From Sediminibacterium sp. (GTDB taxonomy: Bacteria; Bacteroidota; Bacteroidia; Chitinophagales; Chitinophagaceae), in NCBI RefSeq assembly GCF_019264485.1, contig NZ_JAHVAA010000005.1, positions 1 to 64,000 of the forward strand: a stretch of DNA of 64,000 bases, in the 5' to 3' direction. This document shows, piece after piece, positions 32,785-40,857 of the stretch. The notes beneath the pieces were generated by a model that did not search any database, was not told the origin of the DNA, and was given only the letters and a program-made list of their open reading frames with translations. Position 1 is the stretch's first letter. Each line of letters starts with the position of its first letter. The translations under genes and the position numbers were made by a program.

Positions 32785-33169
32785 GCCTATATATATAATT
32801 ATATGATTAACTTTTGGAAAGTTCCGAAACCTTTCACAAGTTGCATCGATCTGGGTTAAACATTACCAATACAATACCCTCGCCTGTAAAGGATTTTCAT
32901 AACAAAACACTATCCTTTCACTATCACTTCACTATAGTTTCGCTATCATTCTCTTATGGTTTCCTTATGGTTCTCTTATGATGCTCGTATCTCTGCCTAT
33001 ACTCACTCAGTGGGTAGTCTGTACCTAAACTTATTGTTGGCAGTACATTCCTGCTTCGAAGAGTTAATAAAATAAAGCAATAGAAATCCCCCCATCCCCC
33101 AAACCCTTACGCTCCTGTACAAATATTTCCTAAGTTGGTAATAGTTTAATTTGTTTGCCAAACAAAAGC
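32785..33169. other. Right edge of the island and region upstream of lytS-like gene
   Basis: 385 bp without a supported gene. It contains the 11-bp repeat array (32916-32981) and a run of C/A-rich sequence. A TAATTTGTTTG stretch at about 33147-33157 may be the promoter of the histidine kinase gene. Confidence 0.5.
32916..32981. repeat. Six-unit degenerate 11-bp tandem repeat
   Basis: Units TTTCACTATCA, CTTCACTATAG, TTTCGCTATCA, TTCTCTTATGG, TTTCCTTATGG and TTCTCTTATGA follow each other without a gap. The period is 11 bp, about one DNA turn, and the shared core is CTAT/TTAT. It lies about 190 bp upstream of the histidine kinase gene. Confidence 0.85.
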
Positions 33170-34228
33170 ATGAAGCTAATCCCACAAATATCGCTGTACT
33201 GGAAATGCCAGTTAATGGGCTGGTCGGCAGCGGCATTGTATTGGGGGCTGCTGGGTTTTCTCGGAACGGGTTTTAGCTGGTCGCTGGCCATCCTGCATTT
33301 TCTGGCCGATCTCTCCATCTATATCGGCTTATCGCACTTGTATAGAAATTGTTCTATTCAACTGGGCTGGCATAAACTGGCCATCAGGCAATTAGTATGG
33401 CGGCTGCTGCCGGTGGTGGTAATGCTGGGTGCCGCATTTATGTTACTCACGGTATCTAAAAACTACCTGCTGCGTTACTGGTTTGAGCCGGGTTTTTCCA
33501 TGCGGTTTACCGAACAGTTAGCGGCGCAATGGCTGGTGATAATGGCAACAGGAATGCGCATCATGAGCATCTGGCTGCTGGCCTATTATGGATATCATTT
33601 TGCCATGCGTGAAATCAATGCGGTAAAAGAAAGCAGCCGATTGGCAATGATGGCCAAAGACGCCGCATTTAATAACCTCACGGCACAACTGAATCCGCAT
33701 TTCTTTTTTAATGCACTCAACAGCATCAAAGCACTGGTACCCGAAAATCCGCAGGCCACCAGGAGGGCCATCGATCTCTTGTCAGACCTGCTACGCAAAT
33801 CCTTATACCGGAAAGAAGCCGGCTATATATCCTTACAGGAAGAAATGGAAATGGTAAAAGATTACCTCGAACTGGAGCAGATACGCTTAGAAAAAAGACT
33901 ACAAACCAGCATTACAGTAGCCCCAGCTTTGTTGCCGCAACCACTGCTGCCATTCAGTATACAGGTAATGGTAGAGAATGCCATTAAACATGGTATAGCC
34001 AACAGCAAAGAAAGCGCCGTGCTCAGCATCAGTGTAGAACAGGAAGGCAACAACATGCGGGTAGAAGTGCAAAACCCCGGCAGGCTGCAAGAGGCTGCCA
34101 CCAATGGTCTGGGTATAAAAAACCTGCAGGAGCGGCTGCAACTGCAATACGAAGGCAATGCCTCATTCCGCTTAACACAACATACAGCAGATACCGTATT
34201 GGCCACACTTAAAATTCCCTTATCATGA
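33170..34228 (+). CDS. LytS/YehU-type sensor histidine kinase
   Basis: 352 aa from ATG 33170. Four membrane helices occupy residues about 15-145. The His_kinase domain follows with phosphoacceptor His177 in QLNPHFFFNALNSI, then the ATPase domain (IQVMVENAIKHGI, NGLGIKNLQERL). There is no large periplasmic sensor domain, so the membrane part or a partner does the sensing. The stop overlaps the LytTR regulator by 4 nt (ATGA), the normal pairing in Bacteroidota. Confidence 0.93.
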   Translation: MKLIPQISLYWKCQLMGWSAAALYWGLLGFLGTGFSWSLAILHFLADLSIYIGLSHLYRNCSIQLGWHKLAIRQLVWRLLPVVVMLGAAFMLLTVSKNYLLRYWFEPGFSMRFTEQLAAQWLVIMATGMRIMSIWLLAYYGYHFAMREINAVKESSRLAMMAKDAAFNNLTAQLNPHFFFNALNSIKALVPENPQATRRAIDLLSDLLRKSLYRKEAGYISLQEEMEMVKDYLELEQIRLEKRLQTSITVAPALLPQPLLPFSIQVMVENAIKHGIANSKESAVLSISVEQEGNNMRVEVQNPGRLQEAATNGLGIKNLQERLQLQYEGNASFRLTQHTADTVLATLKIPLS

Positions 34229-35052
34229 ACAGCATAAAAGTGTTGGTGATAGACGATGAGCGACTCGCAAGGGAAGAGCTGAAAAGACACCTGCAAAATC
34301 ATTCCGCATTCGAACTGGTGGGCGAAGCAGCCGATGCCGATGAAGCAGCAGCATTAATTACCGAACTAAAACCCGACCTGCTTCTATTAGACATTCAAAT
34401 GCCCGGCAGAACAGGTTTTGAATTACTCGAATCGCTGGAATGGGTACCTGCCGTTATTTTCACCACCGCTTTCGATGCCTATGCCGTAAAAGCCTTTGAA
34501 ATAAATGCACTCGATTACCTCGTAAAGCCCATACGCGATGAGCGGTTTGCGATGGCAGTGAATAGAGTAAAGGAGCAAGTTGCAAGGGGGCAAGGTACAA
34601 GGGAGCAAGATACAAGGGAACAAGATATAAGGGGACAAGGTACAGGGGAGCAAGGTGCAAGGGAACAAGGGGGGCAAGATACAAGGGAGCAAGGTACAAG
34701 GGAACAAGGTACAAGGGTAGGGATGCAGCATCTTTTTGTGAAAGAGGGCGACCGTTATTACATGATAAAAACGGATGAGATATCGCTGATTGAATCGGCG
34801 GGTAATTATGCAAAAATCTATTTCAACCAGCAAAAAGTATTGATCAAAAAATCTCTCAACCAATTAGAGCAAATATTAGACGCAACTGTTTTCTTCCGGG
34901 TGAGCAGACAGGAAATCATCAACACCACATTCATCAGTCAAATGCAGGCATTGCCCAACGGACAATTATCCGTTAAGCTGAAAACCGGTAAAACGCTTAC
35001 CGTATCGAACAGGCAGTCGGCACGTTTAAAAAACAAATATGGAAGCCTGTAG
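34225..35052 (+). CDS. LytTR-family response regulator with a repeat-coded linker
   Basis: 275 aa. The receiver domain spans residues 1-115, with acidic pair Asp10/Asp11 (VLVIDDERLA), phosphoacceptor Asp56 (LLLLDIQMPG), Thr79/80 and Lys101. The LytTR DNA-binding domain starts near 168 (HLFVKEGDRYYMIKTDEISLIE) and ends with VSNRQSARLKNKYG. Residues 117-165 are a Gly/Thr/Arg/Glu/Gln linker made of repeated D/G-T-R-E-Q units, translated from a 15-bp DNA repeat. Linkers in this family are usually shorter. The target genes are unknown. An S15 hydrolase gene follows after 33 nt. Confidence 0.93.
   Translation: MNSIKVLVIDDERLAREELKRHLQNHSAFELVGEAADADEAAALITELKPDLLLLDIQMPGRTGFELLESLEWVPAVIFTTAFDAYAVKAFEINALDYLVKPIRDERFAMAVNRVKEQVARGQGTREQDTREQDIRGQGTGEQGAREQGGQDTREQGTREQGTRVGMQHLFVKEGDRYYMIKTDEISLIESAGNYAKIYFNQQKVLIKKSLNQLEQILDATVFFRVSRQEIINTTFISQMQALPNGQLSVKLKTGKTLTVSNRQSARLKNKYGSL
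34575..34718. repeat. 15-bp (7+8) word repeat coding the LytTR linker
   Basis: About nine units of the type CAAGATA + CAAGGGAA with small changes. 15 nt equal five codons, so unit gains or losses keep the frame. Complement words (CTTGTTCCCTTG) resemble the arrays at 5882-5937, 13022-13060 and 16282-16313. Confidence 0.9.
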
Positions 35053-35085
35053 CATACAGCTTCACTAAAAAAAATCAACAACGAT

Positions 35086-36819
35086 ATGATCAAACTAATC
35101 ATGGTGGCAGCCTGCTGTCTCGGGGCATCGCTTTGTGTAAAAGCCAGCAACACAACAGGAAGAGATACATTAATTAAAGGAGCGTACTACCGTGTGTACG
35201 ACAGTGTTTTAATTCCTGGAAAAGATGGTGTAGTTATTTCTGCATTGGTGGTGCTTAAAAAGGAGCAGCAACAACCACTACCCGTTATTCTCCAGTTCAC
35301 CATTTACGCCCGCCATACCGATATTAAAAAAGCCATTGAAGCGGCAGAGAAAGGGTATGTAGGTGTTATGGCTTATTCGCGAGGCAAGCGTTATGGCACC
35401 GGCGATATTATGCCATACGAACACGATGCAAAAGATGTGTATGAAGTAATAGACTGGATCAGCAAACAAAACTGGTGCAATGGAAAAATAGGTATGTATG
35501 GAGGTAGTTATAACGGCTTTACCCAATGGGCCGCCACCAAACGTATGCACCCCGCACTAAAAACCATTGTGCCCTCAGCCACCGTTGCACCGGGTTTAGA
35601 TGTGCCGATGATGAATAATGTTATCATGAGTTTTCCTTTCTCCTGGACCTACTACGTATCAAACAACCGCTTTCTCGACACCGAAGATTATAACAGCCCC
35701 AAATGGAAAGAGCTGGAATATAAATGGTTTCAGCAAGGGCTGGCTTATAGCGCCATGGATAGTTTGGTGGAGGGCAGACCACGCAATAAAATATTTCAAA
35801 CCTGGTTACAACATCCTACCTATGATGCATACTGGCAACAAATGATTCCGTATAAAAATGAATTTGCCAATATTGATATACCCGTACTAACCACTACCGG
35901 TTATTACGATGGCGGACAGGTGGGTGCTTTGTATTATACACGCGAACACAACAAATACAAGCCGGGTGCAGAACATTATGTAATCATTGGTCCTTATGGT
36001 CATTTCGGGTCACAGGGTTTTCCAGATACTGTTTACCATGGTTATACCATTGATGCAGTGGCCAATATTTCCATCCACCAAATTATTTACGAATGGTTCG
36101 ATTATATACTGAAGGGAAAACCCAAACCCGCTTTTTTAAAAGACAAAATCAATTACCAGCCCATGGCTTCCAACGAATGGAAACATGCTGCTTCGCTGAA
36201 GCAGGTGAGCAACGATACACTTACCTTTTACCTCGACAATAAAAAGGAAGGTTTGCTCAACCTCAAAAAACCAACGCAACCCGGTTATGCCAATATGGAA
36301 CTTGATTTTGCCGATCGTAGTTCTATGAACAGTTATTTCTACGAGTTCCGCATTATCTGGGATAGCCTCTTTAGCGGCGGTGGTGTAATGTATAAAAGCA
36401 AACCCTTTGAAACAGCAACAGAGTTTACCGGCTCTTTTACCGGCAACATGAAAGTTACCATCAACAAACGCGATATGGATTACAGCGCCGTGCTGTTTGA
36501 ACAATTACCCGACGGTCGCTATTTCTACCTCAGTTATTTTATGGGCAGGGCCAGTTATGCAACAGACAATACTAAACGACAATTGTTGACCCCGGGTAAA
36601 AAAAACACGCTGCCATTCACTAACAGTTATTTTACCAGTAGAAAAATAGCAAAGGGCAGCAGGCTGGTATTAATAGTGAATGTAAACAAAAGCCAGTCGG
36701 AACAAATTAATTACGGAACGGGTAAGGATGTAAACAACGAAACCATTCATGATGCAAAAGAACCACTGAAGATTAAATGGCACAATGATGGGTTTATTAA
36801 AATACCGGTGAAGAAGTAA
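35086..36819 (+). CDS. CocE/NonD-family hydrolase (peptidase S15-like)
   Basis: 577 aa with a Sec signal (MIKLIMVAACCLGASLCVKA). The alpha/beta-hydrolase nucleophile is in MYGGSYNGFTQWA (G-x-S-Y), the acid probably Asp in TGYYDGGQVGALYY and the base His in GPYGHFGSQG. The C-terminal jelly-roll domain of Xaa-Pro dipeptidyl peptidases/CocE follows. Substrates may be acyl-peptides, esters or Xaa-Pro peptides; the sequence alone does not decide. It shares strand and spacing (33 nt) with the LytTR pair and is ended by a two-way terminator. Confidence 0.88.
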   Translation: MIKLIMVAACCLGASLCVKASNTTGRDTLIKGAYYRVYDSVLIPGKDGVVISALVVLKKEQQQPLPVILQFTIYARHTDIKKAIEAAEKGYVGVMAYSRGKRYGTGDIMPYEHDAKDVYEVIDWISKQNWCNGKIGMYGGSYNGFTQWAATKRMHPALKTIVPSATVAPGLDVPMMNNVIMSFPFSWTYYVSNNRFLDTEDYNSPKWKELEYKWFQQGLAYSAMDSLVEGRPRNKIFQTWLQHPTYDAYWQQMIPYKNEFANIDIPVLTTTGYYDGGQVGALYYTREHNKYKPGAEHYVIIGPYGHFGSQGFPDTVYHGYTIDAVANISIHQIIYEWFDYILKGKPKPAFLKDKINYQPMASNEWKHAASLKQVSNDTLTFYLDNKKEGLLNLKKPTQPGYANMELDFADRSSMNSYFYEFRIIWDSLFSGGGVMYKSKPFETATEFTGSFTGNMKVTINKRDMDYSAVLFEQLPDGRYFYLSYFMGRASYATDNTKRQLLTPGKKNTLPFTNSYFTSRKIAKGSRLVLIVNVNKSQSEQINYGTGKDVNNETIHDAKEPLKIKWHNDGFIKIPVKK

Positions 36820-36832
36820 TATCAGTTTATAA

Positions 36833-36861
36833 AAAGAGCGGTACATCATGTACCGCTCTTT
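36833..36861. terminator. Bidirectional terminator between the S15 hydrolase and rtcB
   Basis: A 13-bp perfect stem (AAAGAGCGGTACA at 36833-36845 with 36849-36861), a 3-nt loop, an A run before and T after. It lies between the convergent stop codons. Confidence 0.85.
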
Positions 36862-36862
36862 G

Positions 36863-38308
36863 TTATTCGCCATCTGAAGCATTTCTTTTTCTCAACTGCT
36901 TCGGACCATCGCCACACATTTTTACAATTTTTGGTGCAAAGCTGCCTACAACATCCACCAGTTCTGTCTGCTCAGCCATTACCGCATGAATATCTTTATA
37001 AGCAAACGGCGCTTCATCGAGTCCACCGCCTAATAAAGTTACACCTGCTTTGTCGAGTGCATCCCTCATGGCTTTGTGTGTAATAGAACTGATAGCTGCT
37101 GATCTGCTCAATTTTCTGCCGGCCCCATGCGCCGCAGAATGAATAGCATCAGCCGTACCTCTGCCTTTTACAATGAAACCATTGGCCGACATACTACCCG
37201 GAATAATACCCAGTACATTTTTACCGGCCGGGGTTGCACCTTTTCTGTGAACAATTACTTCTTCACCATCCAGCATTTCTTTCCAGGCAAAATTGTGGTG
37301 GTTCTCTACCATCTTTATAGGTGTTCTGCCTAGTTGTCTGGCAATTTTCCTGTGAATGATGTGGTGGCAGGCACTTGCATAATCACCTGCAAGGTTCATG
37401 GCCAGCCAGTATTCTTGCCCTTCAGCTTCATTTAAATCGAGCCATGCCAGGTTCTTTGCATCGTTTGGCAGTTTCCTTTTTTCAATGGCCAGTTTGGTAT
37501 AGTGGTTGGCAATATTGGCACCTAATCCTCTTGAACCAGAGTGCGATAAGAGACCGATATATTTTCCGGGTTCAATACCCAGTACTTCATCTTTCTCCGA
37601 AATTTCAACCACACCAAATTCTACAAAGTGGTTACCACTGCCAGATGAGCCCAACTGTTTCCATGCTTTACCATGCAATGATCTAAGCAATGGGGTGGAA
37701 TGGAATTCATCCCTGTCCATTATTTCATGCTCTTCGGCTGTTTTAAACTGTGCACCACTGCCAAATAAAGTAGCTTCATGAATTTCCCTTGAAAAAAAAG
37801 ATGTTCTGCTTTTCAGCAGGTCGGGGTCCATGTCGAAAACTGATAAGCACATCCTGCAACCAATATCAACACCTACACCATAAGGTATTACCGCGTTTTT
37901 GGTTGCCAGTACACCACCAATAGGTAAGCCGTAGCCATGGTGTGCATCGGGCATCAGTGCCGCTTTAACGGATATGGGTAGTTTGGCTGCCATATGAATC
38001 TGGTGTAACGCACCCGCTTCAATATAGTCAGGTCCAAAAATGCTTACTGGTACACCCGATTCTCTTAGTGCTATGCCGGTTGCATGGGCTGCTTCTTTCG
38101 GAAGCAGTTTTAATGCAATACTCTCAAGCATGGGATCATTTTTATAGTCGGCAGGTTGAGCCAATACATTTTTTAATAGCTCAATCACATCCTCTTTTTT
38201 GCTGAACTTATAAAACTTATCTACTACCGACATGGCCACAGGAATTACCGGACTCTCCGGGAACCCGATGGCCCTTAATTCTTTTGCTGTTATTTTTACT
38301 TTTTTCAT
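36863..38308 (-). CDS. rtcB: RNA-splicing/repair ligase RtcB
   Basis: 481 aa. An N-terminal extension of about 75 residues precedes the RtcB core. The core has MPDAHHGYGLPIGGV, VDIGCRMCLSVF (Cys and His metal ligands), GSGNHFVEFG and HSGSRGLG, with a nucleotidylated His expected in the C-terminal SAAHGAGRKLSR segment. RtcB joins 2',3'-cyclic phosphate (or 3'-P) and 5'-OH RNA ends using GTP and Mn. It follows the AAA+ ATPase gene by 64 nt on the same strand. No rtcA or archease gene was seen. Confidence 0.94.
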   Translation of the reverse strand: MKKVKITAKELRAIGFPESPVIPVAMSVVDKFYKFSKKEDVIELLKNVLAQPADYKNDPMLESIALKLLPKEAAHATGIALRESGVPVSIFGPDYIEAGALHQIHMAAKLPISVKAALMPDAHHGYGLPIGGVLATKNAVIPYGVGVDIGCRMCLSVFDMDPDLLKSRTSFFSREIHEATLFGSGAQFKTAEEHEIMDRDEFHSTPLLRSLHGKAWKQLGSSGSGNHFVEFGVVEISEKDEVLGIEPGKYIGLLSHSGSRGLGANIANHYTKLAIEKRKLPNDAKNLAWLDLNEAEGQEYWLAMNLAGDYASACHHIIHRKIARQLGRTPIKMVENHHNFAWKEMLDGEEVIVHRKGATPAGKNVLGIIPGSMSANGFIVKGRGTADAIHSAAHGAGRKLSRSAAISSITHKAMRDALDKAGVTLLGGGLDEAPFAYKDIHAVMAEQTELVDVVGSFAPKIVKMCGDGPKQLRKRNASDGE

Positions 38309-38372
38309 TGTTTAATTGTTAAAGTAAGCTGCATACTTGTTACTATCATAAAAACATGCAGCTTACAGGTTG

Positions 38373-39560
38373 TTATACAACATCAACTGCTGTATATTTT
38401 TGTTCATGTTCCATTATTGGTGCCCTTCTGAATCCAATTACTGTTTGTTGAACAGGCTGGTGGAAGTTATCATCAGGATTCATGATTTCGGCCAGTGTCA
38501 TAGGTTTAACCACCAGTGTGTCCTGACCTAATTTCTGACTAAGCGCCTGCGCTTTTTTCACAGTTAGCTTGTTGAATTCATAAATCGCAATCAGCCTTCC
38601 CTTTCTCATTAAAGCACTATCAATCATATTTGCTGAACTGTTAAACGTACAGATAATCTGTACATTCAAACAGTCGCTGAGCAAACCATCACTGATATTG
38701 AGTAGGTTGCTTACACTACTCTGGCTGCTGTGCCTTCTGTCCATGATAATGTTTTCAGCATCTTCTATAATCAAAACAGCATTCGGGTTATCGAGTAAGA
38801 GGTCCATGAATTCCGGGTTCATTAAATTACCGGCAACACCAGGCGATACAAAGAGTACTTTTTTCTTCAGTCCTCCGATCAGGTGTCGCAGATAAGTTGT
38901 TTTACCTGTACCCGGCAGACCGTGTAATAACACGATACCTTTTTCATTTTCTTTACCCAACCGGTCTTTGATCACCGCATCTACTTCTTTGAAGTCGTCG
39001 TTATAATACAGATCGATGTCCAATTCAGTGGGTTTAATAGCCAGTGATTTCAAATCCAGTCCATAAGTAGATTGTGTAATGATATTGATTTCAAAATCTG
39101 CTTCTTTCTGTAAAGCTTTGTGTTTACTGAAGGCAAGGATCATGTTATTGGCTTTATCATAATCGGTATTGCAAAACAGTATTTCAGCACAATCTTCACC
39201 CAGCATAATCATCATCCGCTTTTCGAGCACCACCAGTGTTTTGGTGAATTCAATTCTTTCTGCCTGCCAGTTATAATAATTTCGCTGGTAGGTAGCTATC
39301 GGTTCACCAAACTGCTTTTCATTGATCATAGTTAATACTGCTTCGGCATTTATATTGCCAATAAAAGCTATTGCGGGAACCTTATTAAACTCTTTCAGAT
39401 AAAGTGCTTTTGGTTCAACGAAATAGCTGTCGAACAATTGTGTCTGTTTATTACCCTGTTTGTTGATCTGCCTGATCAGCCTGCGATACAGCCATGGTAA
39501 CTTACTGAGCAGCCAACCCAGCAGGTACATCCCCAGCGTTAGTATTATGAGTGTTCCCAT
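38373..39560 (-). CDS. Membrane-anchored AAA+ ATPase (BCS1-like), upstream of rtcB
   Basis: 395 aa. The N-terminal membrane helix is LIILTLGMYLLGWLLS. A domain of about 180 residues without a recognised family follows, then a AAA+ module: Walker A GLPGTGKTTYLRHL, Walker B VLIIEDAENII, sensor-1 in ICTFNSSANMIDSAL and an Arg-finger region MRKGRLIAIYEF. The order resembles BCS1/FtsH-type ATPases without a protease domain. The last residues read AVDVV. Placement directly before rtcB suggests a shared role in RNA-damage response, but this is inference. Confidence 0.85.
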   Translation of the reverse strand: MGTLIILTLGMYLLGWLLSKLPWLYRRLIRQINKQGNKQTQLFDSYFVEPKALYLKEFNKVPAIAFIGNINAEAVLTMINEKQFGEPIATYQRNYYNWQAERIEFTKTLVVLEKRMMIMLGEDCAEILFCNTDYDKANNMILAFSKHKALQKEADFEINIITQSTYGLDLKSLAIKPTELDIDLYYNDDFKEVDAVIKDRLGKENEKGIVLLHGLPGTGKTTYLRHLIGGLKKKVLFVSPGVAGNLMNPEFMDLLLDNPNAVLIIEDAENIIMDRRHSSQSSVSNLLNISDGLLSDCLNVQIICTFNSSANMIDSALMRKGRLIAIYEFNKLTVKKAQALSQKLGQDTLVVKPMTLAEIMNPDDNFHQPVQQTVIGFRRAPIMEHEQKYTAVDVV

Positions 39561-39610
39561 ACAGTTCGTTTTAGAAGAATTCGATTTGTTGAATCCTTTT
39601 GTTATACAAT

Positions 39611-39638
39611 AAAAAACCCGGCCTGTTACCAGACCGGG
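39611..39638 (-). terminator. Terminator after the 42-aa small ORF
   Basis: Read on the minus strand, CCCGGTCTG pairs with CAGGCCGGG (one G-T pair) around a GTAA loop, followed by six T. It lies between the small ORF and the AAA+ gene. Confidence 0.8.
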
Positions 39639-39662
39639 TCATACCTCCTTGCTGAAATTAAT

Positions 39663-39791
39663 TCAGCTAAGCAGTTCACAACACCACGGTCGGTTTTGTT
39701 TTTGCAGTTGATCTTGTACAGGCATAGTAATCCCCGTAACCATCATGCGATTGATGGTATCAAATGCGAATATGTGTTTACATGTTTTCAT
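39663..39791 (-). CDS. Possible small protein of 42 aa
   Basis: ATG at 39791 and TGA at 39663-39665. The peptide starts MKTCKHIFAFDTI and ends with RPWCCELLS; it has three cysteines and no membrane helix. It is enclosed by two terminators on the same strand, one 10 nt before its start and one 24 nt after its stop. It could be a real small gene reached by read-through, or part of a leader RNA for the AAA+-rtcB unit. No family was recognised. Confidence 0.35.
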   Translation of the reverse strand: MKTCKHIFAFDTINRMMVTGITMPVQDQLQKQNRPWCCELLS

Positions 39792-39802
39792 GATCGGTCA
39801 AT

Positions 39803-39825
39803 AAAAAACCCCGCAATCAGCGGGG
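39803..39825 (-). terminator. Terminator upstream of the 42-aa ORF
   Basis: Minus-strand stem GCGGGG/CCCCGC with a 5-nt loop, followed by six T. It ends the short transcript that begins near 39950. Confidence 0.8.
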
Positions 39826-39854
39826 CTTCGGTATAATTAGTTGTTATAATCAAA

Positions 39855-39935
39855 TTATAAGACCCCGCAAAACACATGATACCCACTGGCATCAAAATTT
39901 TGAGTTGATTCGATATGTAATTTTTTGCGGAGCAT
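39855..39935 (-). CDS. Possible 26-aa peptide or small RNA gene
   Basis: Minus-strand ORF from ATG 39935 (starts MLRKKLHIES, ends HVFCGVL). A good -7 element (CACCTTTGCA) lies just upstream and a terminator 30 nt downstream, so a transcript of about 140 nt is well supported. Whether the peptide or the RNA is the product cannot be decided; the peptide has no recognised family. Confidence 0.4.
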   Translation of the reverse strand: MLRKKLHIESTQNFDASGYHVFCGVL

Positions 39936-39952
39936 TGTTTTATTATTTCGAG

Positions 39953-39962
39953 TGCAAAGGTG
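39953..39962 (-). promoter_or_regulatory. -7 promoter element of the short transcript
   Basis: Minus-strand CACCTTTGCA, close to the TAnnTTTG-CA form of Bacteroidota promoters, with an A/T-rich tract upstream. It is placed 18-27 nt before the 26-aa ORF start. Confidence 0.55.
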
Positions 39963-40287
39963 TATTCTTTTTCTAATAAAAAAAATTTTTTCAATTTTAT
40001 TTTCAATATTTTTTTTGAGTGACGTATTAAGAAGTGTAATGTCTAACCTTAAAAGAACACACATTTATGCTGATAGTTTGATGTTTAGTGATGAAAATCT
40101 GTTCTAAGGATTCATCTGAATAATGATTTTTTACAGCGTTTATCTTTTGTACAACAGTATGTGCTTACCTGATAACAATCTGCTTTCAATCTTTTATCAG
40201 CCGATCAGTAAAAAAATTCCTGATCATCCTGTAACTTTCCTCTTCTCTCTCAGTTTATATCTCAAACCATGTAAAACTAACCCGAGA

Positions 40288-40857
40288 TTGGCCAGCGAAT
40301 CCATTGATAATCAACTCATGTTCAGGGTAAAAGAAGGCAACCTGGATCAGATGGGACTACTTTTCGACAGGCACCATCGTTCCCTGTATGGCTTTTTCCT
40401 GTACAATACGGGTTTAAAAGAGGAGAGCGACGACCTGGTTCAGACGGTGTTCATGAATATGATTCGCTCCCGGGCAACCTTTACAGGTTCGCATAAGTTT
40501 GAAACCTGGATGTACAGTATCGCCAGGAACGCATTGAAAGATCATTACAGGAAAAATAAAAGATCATCGGCTTTTGTAGATACCGAACAGGCAGAAGAGC
40601 AGTTGCAAGACAGTACAACCGCCGATGATAAAATAAACAGAAGGGAAGAAGAAAAATTATTGAAACGGGCATTGGAGCAACTCAATGAAACAGACAGGGA
40701 ACTCATCATCCTATCGCGGTATAAAGAAATGAAATACCAGGAGATAGCCCTGTTACTTAACCTTTCTGAAGGAGCCATTAAAGTACGGATACACCGTGCC
40801 ATAAAGCAACTAAGAGAAAATTACCTGGAACTCAGCCATAAAACCATTTTATCATGA
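40288..40857 (+). CDS. RNA polymerase ECF-type sigma factor
   Basis: 189 aa from TTG 40288 (LASESIDNQLMFRVKEGNLD). The frame is open to 40123, but that extension has no sigma-like sequence; ATG 40318 would cut into region 2. Region 2 is seen as MGLLFDRHHRSLYGFFL ... DDLVQTVFMNMI ... FETWMYSIARNALKDHYRK, and region 4 as LNETDRELIILSRYKEMKYQEIALLLNLSEGAIKVRIHRA. It directs RNA polymerase to an unknown regulon, probably including its own operon. The stop overlaps the anti-sigma gene by 4 nt. Confidence 0.9.
   Translation: MASESIDNQLMFRVKEGNLDQMGLLFDRHHRSLYGFFLYNTGLKEESDDLVQTVFMNMIRSRATFTGSHKFETWMYSIARNALKDHYRKNKRSSAFVDTEQAEEQLQDSTTADDKINRREEEKLLKRALEQLNETDRELIILSRYKEMKYQEIALLLNLSEGAIKVRIHRAIKQLRENYLELSHKTILS

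Noticed and set aside
40123..40287. Longer N-terminus for the ECF sigma factor
   Set aside because: The extra 55 codons are hydrophobic and unlike region 1 or 2 of sigma factors. The TTG at 40288 gives the usual length.
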